A DNA stretch of 38,770 nt, taken from positions 1-38,770 of the forward strand of contig JARJMZ020000014.1 of the NCBI GenBank assembly GCA_029335875.2. The letters are read 5' to 3'. Of the stretch, positions 33,693-38,770 are shown piece by piece. The stretch comes from Thermoprotei archaeon (lineage in GTDB: Archaea; Thermoproteota; Thermoprotei_A; Sulfolobales; Acidilobaceae). The translations under genes were made by a program, and so were the position numbers. Position 1 is the first letter of the stretch, and each line of letters opens with the position of its first letter. Under the pieces are notes generated by a model. It made no database searches. It worked only from the letters and a program-made list of their open reading frames with translations, and was not told the DNA's origin.

Positions 33693-34241
33693 TTGGATTT
33701 TGACACTGTGAAAGCTCTGGGGATACTGGGGGCTGCTCTTATGATAGCCTCGGTGGTGCTTACCCCCGTTTCCTGGCTTGTTGGTGCGGTCCTAGTATTA
33801 TTGTCCCTCTATTACCTGGGCCAGGCTTATGGTGTGAGGAGTATTTTCGACTATGCTCTCTACGGGCTTATATTTGCTTTTGTCCCGGCGTTTCTAGTTC
33901 CCTTAATGATTGTGGGGTTTTTTGGTTTTATGCCCATGTTTATGCCTATGCACATGCCCGGTAACTGGCCCTTCGCTCCTTTCGCTGGTTTCTGGATTCT
34001 AGTTTTTCTAGTGGTTTTCGTCATGCTCGTCCTTTCAGGGTTTTTCTTTTACAGGTCTATGGATGTGCTCGCTTCTAGGTCTGGCGTTGAGCTTTTCAGG
34101 GTTGCGGGCATGCTCACCCTCATAGGGGCTGCCACCCTAATATTGTTCCTCCTGGGCTTCATCCTGATCCTAGCCTCTTGGGTTATTCTAGCTGTAGCTT
34201 TCTATAGTTTGAAGAAACCCCCTAGCGGCGTTCAAGTTTAG
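33693..34241 (+). CDS. DUF996 membrane protein, copy 1
   Basis: About 182 residues in five to six helices. The N-terminus LDFDTVKALGILGAALMIAS matches that of copy 2 on the other side of the channel gene (LEFNTAKKFGLGGAVLM). DUF996 proteins are archaeal membrane proteins of unknown role. A Met-rich loop (MPMFMPMHMPG) is unusual. TTG 33693 lies seven bases after GAGGTGG, the same arrangement as in copy 2; GTG 33684 is possible. The 3' end overlaps the convergent channel gene by 20 bases. Confidence 0.75.
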   Translation: MDFDTVKALGILGAALMIASVVLTPVSWLVGAVLVLLSLYYLGQAYGVRSIFDYALYGLIFAFVPAFLVPLMIVGFFGFMPMFMPMHMPGNWPFAPFAGFWILVFLVVFVMLVLSGFFFYRSMDVLASRSGVELFRVAGMLTLIGAATLILFLLGFILILASWVILAVAFYSLKKPPSGVQV

Positions 34242-35043
34242 CCTCACTCCACCTTCTCCTAATATCTCTTATGAGCTCTTCTAGCTCCTCCTCGCTAAGC
34301 TCCCCCAGCTTCTCAACCCTCGAAACCAGGTCTTCAGCCCCCCCAGCCCTCCTAGCTATGCTGGCCAGGCTCGCAGCAATAATACCTATGAGGGCTGAAT
34401 AGACGCCAATGCCAACTATCATGGTCATAACCCCGACAGCCTTGCCGAGACCACTCTGAGGCACGACATCACCATAACCCACAGTGGTTACAGTGGCGAA
34501 AGCCCACCAGAGAGCGTCCCAGAAACTCTTTATAGAACCCTGGCTCCCCGACTCCGCAAAGTAGACGGTGATAGCCGCAACTAGAACTGTTGAAGCTAGA
34601 GCCCCAATAACAGTGGAAGCCTGAAGGCTCCTGGAAGTCTCAAGGAAAGCCCTGAAAAGAGCCCCACCCCTAGCGGAGAGCACAATAAGCCTGGCGAGCC
34701 TAATAAACCTCAAAGCCCTAACAATGCCGAAAACACTGCTAGCCTCAACAAGATATATGAGATAGAGGGGGACCAAAGCGACAACCTCATAGAAATGGAA
34801 AACCAGGTACGAGAGAGGCCTCCCACTCCTAAAAGCCCTAACCAGGAGATCCAAAAAGAGCACCAGCACAACAGCAAGGTCGAGAACATACATTTGAAGC
34901 CTAACATCAAAAGGAACAACAACAACAAAATCAACAACAACAATCAAAAGAGACAACAAAACAAGATAAGCCAAAGCAACCTCAACAAGAGGATGACCAA
35001 AAACCTCACTCAAAGACCTAAAACCCCCCAACACTAACACCAA
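34222..35043 (-). CDS. Voltage-gated potassium channel, KvAP-like
   Basis: About 265-273 residues: six helices plus cytosolic tail. GHPLVEVALAYLVLLSLLIV corresponds to S1, RALRFIRLARLIVLSARG is a positively charged S4 voltage sensor, KSFWDALWWAFATVTTVGYG is the pore helix and filter (TVGYGD), and the last helix has the hinge Gly (GIGVYSALIGI). The layout follows KvAP of Aeropyrum pernix closely. After S6 comes a coiled coil (SRVEKLGELSEEELEELIRD) that may tetramerise. The start is uncertain: 35043, TTG 35031 or TTG 35013. Confidence 0.9.
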   Translation of the reverse strand: MVLVLGGFRSLSEVFGHPLVEVALAYLVLLSLLIVVVDFVVVVPFDVRLQMYVLDLAVVLVLFLDLLVRAFRSGRPLSYLVFHFYEVVALVPLYLIYLVEASSVFGIVRALRFIRLARLIVLSARGGALFRAFLETSRSLQASTVIGALASTVLVAAITVYFAESGSQGSIKSFWDALWWAFATVTTVGYGDVVPQSGLGKAVGVMTMIVGIGVYSALIGIIAASLASIARRAGGAEDLVSRVEKLGELSEEELEELIRDIRRRWSEAKLERR

Positions 35044-35050
35044 AAAACAC

Positions 35051-35060
35051 TATAAATAAA
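35051..35060 (-). promoter_or_regulatory. TATA box of the potassium channel gene
   Basis: On the minus strand TTTATTTATA just before the gene predicts transcription at about 35030, so the message would be leaderless or nearly so. This favours the TTG at 35031 as start. Confidence 0.5.
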
Positions 35061-35188
35061 GACCCCTTAAAACAGCAATGCGGAGAAAAGTTGACAATAC
35101 GATTTCTAAGGGTTGAAAGAGCCAACGAGTTAAGCAGCGATGAACCAAGAAAAACTAATAAAAGATATTAGAGGAAAAAAGGCTAAAA

Positions 35189-35770
35189 CTAGGTTTGAAC
35201 GCTAGTAGGGAGTGTTACTGGAGGTTTTAACTTGTAAAACGCTATTGCAAGAACGATAAAGGAAGCTATCACCATTACTCCACCAACAGGCCCCACAAAA
35301 GAAAGAATAAAAGCTGCTTTCTCGAAAGCGGCTTCTCCAAAAACTACTCCCACGAGAACAGATACCATAAGAGCAGCTCCTATAAAAACAGCTCCTATAA
35401 GAATTAGAAGTCCTGAAATCTTGAAATGATTTATGTTAGATTTTGAGGCAAGTAAACTCATAGACTTGTAAAAGAGGAAACACCCGAAAACAGGAAGAAC
35501 GAAAAATGCTAAGAAAAATAACAGTGCAGATAACGGCACGCTTACATCAGGCATTTGCACAGACAGTATAAAAGCTAAAAATAATAGTAGCAGTGGCAAT
35601 AAAACTGTTAATGCAAGCCAGTAAAGCATATAATTGAAAATACGGCGTTCGCCATAAACCTGAGCTAGATATGAGAGAAATTTCAAAAGAAGAAGGATCC
35701 CCACAGGCCAAAAGAGAATCATAAGAACAGCTCCTCCTAAGCCAAATTTCTTTGCAGTATTAAACTCCAA
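35189..35770 (-). CDS. DUF996 membrane protein, copy 2
   Basis: About 193 residues, same plan as copy 1 at 33693: GERRIFNYMLYWLALTVLLP corresponds to GVRSIFDYALYGLIFAFVPA, and CFLFYKSMSLLASKSNINHF to FFFYRSMDVLASRSGVELF. It ends IVLAIAFYKLKPP, as copy 1 ends VILAVAFYSLKKPP. TTG 35770 is seven bases after GAGGTG; GTG 35779 is in frame. A TATA box (TAGATATTTAAAGG, minus strand, 35807-35820) precedes it. Confidence 0.75.
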   Translation of the reverse strand: MEFNTAKKFGLGGAVLMILFWPVGILLLLKFLSYLAQVYGERRIFNYMLYWLALTVLLPLLLLFLAFILSVQMPDVSVPLSALLFFLAFFVLPVFGCFLFYKSMSLLASKSNINHFKISGLLILIGAVFIGAALMVSVLVGVVFGEAAFEKAAFILSFVGPVGGVMVIASFIVLAIAFYKLKPPVTLPTSVQT

Positions 35771-35894
35771 AATCAGCACCTCAACATGGTTAAAGTTTTA
35801 GTTAAACCTTTAAATATCTAAAGCCACAAAACTATGGGCGGAGAACTATATTCCCATCATAACCGTAACTACAAACCTTTACCTGTAAAGAGTG

Positions 35895-35973
35895 TGGTGC
35901 GGCCGCCGGGATTTGAACCCGGGATCGCCGGCTTGGGAGGCCGGCGTCCTAGTCCAGGCTAGACGACGGCCGC
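35895..35973 (-). tRNA. tRNA-Gly (anticodon CCC)
   Basis: A full cloverleaf on the minus strand: acceptor GCGGCCG pairs with CGGCCGC, the anticodon loop is CTCCCAA between GCCGGC stems, and the T-arm is CCGGG-TTCAAAT-CCCGG. The discriminator A is followed by an encoded CCA (35895-35897). No intron. Confidence 0.95.
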
Positions 35974-36055
35974 CCTCTAAAACTATAGGGTTGCCCGGGT
36001 TTTAAAGTTTTCCCGCTACTTCCCCATATTCAGCTAGCTTTTCCCTATCTTCCCC

Positions 36056-36470
36056 CCATTAGCGTTAGTAATGTGGCTGAGTATAGTGTTATCTTCGGTA
36101 TTGTATCTAATGTTATGTACTCGTTGGGGGCGTGAGCTCTCCCCCGTGACCGGGCCCTGTGGCTATGAAGGGTATCCCTAGTTTCCTGGTGAATAAATAT
36201 GATGGTGCTGAGCCGGGGAGTATGGGTATTATGTATGGTTTAACGTTTACGGCTTTATAAGCTTCTATGGCCTCAGCTACCATCGGGCGTATAGGCTAGT
36301 CTTGCTCCATGCGTACACGTCGTGGACGTGGATTTCACAGGCTCTATGCTAGGGACTAGCCTAAAGTCTGGCCTCACGACAGCCTCCCCAGGCGTTATGG
36401 TTTTAGTTCCGGGCCCCATGTAGCCCGAGGTGAAACTGTCTATGTTAACTGTAGGCTTGAAGTGTACAGT
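36056..36470 (-). pseudogene. C-terminal remnant of an M20-family peptidase
   Basis: The minus strand encodes in pieces the last third of an ArgE/DapE/CPG2-type metallopeptidase: VNIDSFTSGYMGPGTKTITP, VVRPDFRLVPSIEP, then after a frame change VAEAIEAYKAVNVKPY, GSAPSYLFTRKLGIPFIATG and, in another frame, GRAHAPNEYITLD, the conserved C-terminal metal-site motif. At least two frameshifts and a stop separate these pieces. The N-terminal third is 330 bases away at 36801-37059, and the middle of the gene is missing, replaced by the CRISPR-like array and its leader. Confidence 0.85.
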
Positions 36471-36619
36471 CTATAGTTTTTTAAGCTTTCTGGTGAGAAG
36501 CCTTATACGCTCAGCATATCAGATAGAGAGGTTTCATCAGAGAAAGATTTAAAAGCAGGGAGAAACAAAAGAATATCCGGGGAAATGCAGAAAACATGAT
36601 AAAATAAGATAAAAAGAAT

Positions 36620-36800
36620 TTAAGTGATGAGTGGGAAATAACAAAACAAACCACTCTAAATAACAAAGAACTAAAAGTACACATGGAGTAAGACAAGCCC
36701 CAAACACCCGGTGGTAGCCTCTAAATAACAAAGAACTAAAAGAAGCGGGGGAGAGCTCACGCCCCCAACGAGTACACTCTAAATAATAAAGAACTAAAAG
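36620..36800 (+). CRISPR. Three-repeat CRISPR-like mini-array with leader end
   Basis: Repeats AAATAACAAAGAACTAAAAG at 36658-36677 and 36723-36742, and AAATAATAAAGAACTAAAAG (one change, distal) at 36781-36800, all preceded by CT. Spacers are 36678-36720 (43 bases) and 36743-36778 (36 bases). The leader end GTGGGAAATAACAAAACAAA (36631-36650) matches the array at 30 kb. Bases 36746-36776 of spacer 2 are the exact reverse complement of 36116-36146 in the M20 remnant. Spacer 1 matches 36274-36316 at roughly 80%. No cas genes nearby. Confidence 0.8.
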
Positions 36801-37059
36801 TTTCAGCGCTAACATTAAGCCTTCCATAAACTATAGGGTGACCCCCATACCTTGAGAGGACAGCCTGAACCCCAAGCCTCTCTCTGAGCCAATCTCTCAG
36901 ATAACTGGCAGTCTCCCCTACACCCTCACCAGTACCCGAAATACTGGGCATCCTAAGGAGTTTGCGAACCTCCTCTACGAGATAGTCAACGTTAGACGCA
37001 ACATGAGACTTAAAAGGCTCCAAAACAGGCACCGACAGTAAATATCCAGACAAACCCAT
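36801..37059 (-). pseudogene. N-terminal remnant of an M20-family peptidase
   Basis: 86 codons of a typical M20 N-terminus: DYLVEEVRKLLRMPSISGTG then GVGETASYLRDWLRERLG and YGGHPIVYGRLNV, after which one expects the HYDVQP metal motif. Instead the frame enters the array's distal repeat (SSLLFR) and stops in spacer 2. Together with 36056-36470 this was one gene of probably 430-450 codons, of which about 220 central codons are gone. Confidence 0.85.
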
Positions 37060-37327
37060 TATACTTTACTCCATACAATTGAGGAACTAGAGGAGCATGT
37101 CTAACCTACAACTCCCAACCTCTGCAAGCCTAAAGCTTATAAGGGACACTTTCATTTGATGTAGCCCACAATCTTCAAAGTTTAGCCTCACATATTAAGT
37201 GGAGACGGCTCCAAACCTTAGTTTTATGTGCTTCCTAACTTAAAAATTTAACCTCATGTAGAGTTCAACTGAAACCTTTCGTTTAAGACTGTCCGTTATA
37301 GAAATAAAATGCGGAAGTGAAAGGTGT
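37060..37327. other. Intergenic region
   Basis: No gene seen; A/T-rich, with the probable promoter of the aspartic protease gene at its right end. Confidence 0.4.
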
Positions 37328-37685
37328 ATGGGCCGCGTTTGGGTTAAAGCTAGAGTTGGGAGCGAAGATTGCAGTAGGGTCGTGGAGGTCGATGCTCTAG
37401 TAGACACTGGGGCAACGTTAACAGTGATTCCTAGAAGTCTAGCTGAAACCTTAAACCTTAAGGTTACCGGGAAAGCCTCTGTAATGACTGGCGGGGGCAA
37501 GGTTACGCTGGATAAGTCTAGAATGTGGATGGATTGAGATCCATGGGAGGCAGGATATAGTGCCGGTAATCATATCAGATATAATAGATAAGGTATTAAT
37601 AGGAGTTACAACATTAGAGATCCTAGGACTCCAAGTAGACCCAATCACAGGCGAGCTTAAGGAATGGACATGGCTACTATATTAA
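37328..37685 (+). pseudogene. Retropepsin-like aspartic protease broken by a 4-base duplication
   Basis: ATG 37328 (GAAAGGTGT upstream) opens GRVWVKARVGSE, then VVEVDALVDTGATLTVIPRS with the catalytic DTGA, and LKVTGKASVMTGGGKVTLDK. At about 37525-37532 the frame shifts because GGAT is present twice (TGGATGGATTG), giving a stop at 37537. In the shifted frame the protein continues IEIHGRQDIVPVIISDIIDK, then VLIGVTTLEILGLQVDPITG and ends at 37685, the normal C-terminal half of this family (about 117 residues in all). The active Asp is in the intact part, but a 69-residue product would lack the flap and second strand set. Confidence 0.8.
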
Positions 37686-37953
37686 CGTTTACCTCCACCA
37701 TTACTTTCATTTCCACCTTAAAACGTCTCTAAAGCTAGCTAGGGTTCACTACGTAAGCATTGTCGTCTATAGGGTGAAGCGCTTTAAGACTTTAAAACCT
37801 GTGGAAGACCCTGGTAAATGTTTACGAGATGAAGCGTGAACCTCTCAGTTTCCAGCTCTTCCCTGCTTTATAATAATGCTGTTAAACTATCTTGAGCCTT
37901 CCATGACGTGTAGATGTGGCTTTAAACTTCATGCTTTATTTAAACATGTGTGG
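37686..37953. other. Intergenic region
   Basis: No gene or RNA seen between the protease and the convergent LEA14-like gene. Confidence 0.4.
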
Positions 37954-38427
37954 TCAGCCGTATACGTATGTCGCGGAGAACTGTATGAATATTGGGATGG
38001 TGCTGAGTAGGATTCTAGCTTCTATGACCCCCTCAATAGTTAAAGTGAATTTGCCCGCCCTAACAGCTGAGACTACTCCCTCACTTACTTTTGCATGTTC
38101 AAGGGTGATTTTTGTTGTCTTGTATATGGTCGAGTTTGCAGGGATTCTGGTCTGTGGCAGAGTCCCGCTGCCAACATAGTGATCGTTTATGTAGATGGAG
38201 TATGAGTCGATCCAGAAAATAGGTGTCCCGTATCCTGTAGGGTTAGTGAACTTCAATTTAAATGATATGTCGCTACTTGTTAACCCGATCCTGTCAATTG
38301 AAACATCTAATATTTCAGCCTTAATGTTCCTAGCGGCAACATACTCCCCGTAAACATTATACCCCATAAAACCTAAAACCCCTATAATGATAATGGCTAG
38401 GATTAAAGTCGAAACCCTTCCCGCCAT
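37954..38427 (-). CDS. LEA14-like membrane-anchored protein
   Basis: 157 residues: one N-terminal helix (about 5-25) as signal anchor, then a single beta-sandwich of the LEA_2/water-stress type. The pattern VSIDRIGLTSSDISFKLKFT, NPTGYGTPIFWIDSYSIYIN, IPANSTIYKTTKITLEH is characteristic: an Asn-Pro after the second strand and a short aromatic strand. It would sit outside the membrane. The family is linked to desiccation or stress in plants; its archaeal role is not known. ATG 38427 follows GGAGGAAAG. Confidence 0.78.
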   Translation of the reverse strand: MAGRVSTLILAIIIIGVLGFMGYNVYGEYVAARNIKAEILDVSIDRIGLTSSDISFKLKFTNPTGYGTPIFWIDSYSIYINDHYVGSGTLPQTRIPANSTIYKTTKITLEHAKVSEGVVSAVRAGKFTLTIEGVIEARILLSTIPIFIQFSATYVYG

Positions 38428-38507
38428 ACCCTACTTTCCTCCCGTCACCACTTACTTTAAACACTTAAAGCTTTTAAAATACTAATGTTAGAGGGGCGCG
38501 TGTAAAA

Positions 38508-38770
38508 GTGGGGGCTGAATTGAAAGAGTTTAAAGCCAAATTCCTAGAGTTGCTGAAGAAAGATGAGGAATTCCGCTACGCGATAGCGGGATTAATAGGG
38601 ATGGAAGAAATACTGAAAAGGCTGGACAGAAACGAAAAACAACTAGTAAAACTGAGAAAAGACATGAACAAGGGGTTCGCGAGACATGATGAGGAGATCA
38701 GAAAACTTAGAGAGGATATGAATGCAGCATTCAAGAGATATGATGAGGAGATGTTGAAATTAAGAGAAGA
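38508..38770 (+). CDS. N-terminal part of a coiled-coil (DUF3782-like) protein, cut by the window end
   Basis: An open frame from GTG 38508 (GAGGGGCG upstream, TATA-like CTTTTAAAATAC at 38471-38482) runs to the edge. It encodes FKAKFLELLKKDEEFRYAIA, a helical head domain seen at the start of DUF3782 proteins (hypothesised nuclease-fold C-terminus), then repeated heptads (LRKDMNKGFARHDEEIRKLR, EDMNAAFKRYDEEMLKLRE). Whether a nuclease domain follows cannot be seen. Confidence 0.7.
   Translation, partial: MGAELKEFKAKFLELLKKDEEFRYAIAGLIGMEEILKRLDRNEKQLVKLRKDMNKGFARHDEEIRKLREDMNAAFKRYDEEMLKLRE

Noticed and set aside
33472..33711. 79-codon plus-strand frame before the first DUF996 gene
   Set aside because: No ribosome site, Cys/Trp-rich odd composition, overlaps the DUF996 start.
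34795..35037. Asn/Lys/Gln-rich 80-codon frame
   Set aside because: Antisense of the S1-S3 region of the potassium channel.
35895..36056. Integrated element at the tRNA-Gly gene
   Set aside because: No repeat of the tRNA 3' end and no integrase seen nearby; the neighbouring broken genes are chromosomal types.

Overview
The window is archaeal and most likely from a hyperthermophilic Thermoproteota (crenarchaeal) chromosome. The reasons are TATA-box promoters about 25-30 bp before starts, frequent GTG/TTG starts with GGTG-type ribosome sites, AGG/AGA/ATA-rich codon use, a tRNA-Gly with an encoded CCA, an archaeal Kv-type channel and DUF996 proteins. I cannot name the genus.

Layout. 0-5.3 kb: end of an ABC-2 permease; a CstA-type transporter behind a small membrane protein; a three-gene unit with an ArsA/Get3-like ATPase. 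5.3-20.1 kb: surface-glycan region with a PfkB-type kinase, GT4 and GT2 glycosyltransferases, a complete rmlA-rmlB-rmlD-rmlC set for dTDP-rhamnose, two FkbM-type methyltransferase genes (one degenerate), a frameshifted GT4, and decayed copies. It was shaped by duplication: three GT2 paralogues (one dead) and a copied pfkB 5' end. 20.1-24.4 kb: a minus-strand operon of two FtsX-like permeases, a polytopic membrane protein and an ABC ATPase. 24.7-26.3 kb: a small DUF3782/nuclease-like protein and a glycosyltransferase-nucleotidyltransferase chimera. 26.3-30.4 kb: about 4 kb without convincing genes, full of palindromic elements and one 370-bp imperfect inverted repeat. 30.4-38.8 kb: a coiled-coil membrane protein, GalE-like epimerase, DUF457 protein, two DUF996 proteins around a KvAP-like channel, tRNA-Gly, a shattered M20 peptidase gene, a frameshifted aspartic protease, an LEA14-like protein and the start of another coiled-coil gene.

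The most unusual signal is a set of three CRISPR-like mini-arrays (about 6.4, 30.0 and 36.7 kb) sharing the 20-nt repeat AAATAACAAAGAACTAAAAG; the two larger ones also share a leader. There are no cas genes in the window. At each locus the leader-distal repeat abuts the 5' fragment of a protein gene that reads into the array and is cut off there. At two loci the spacers are visibly made of the same gene family as the fragment: one 31-nt exact and one roughly 80% match to the M20 pseudogene beside the array, and a spacer that continues the reading frame of the fragment at 30.1 kb after a 15-nt near-duplication. The arrays are therefore tied to broken chromosomal genes rather than visibly to viruses.
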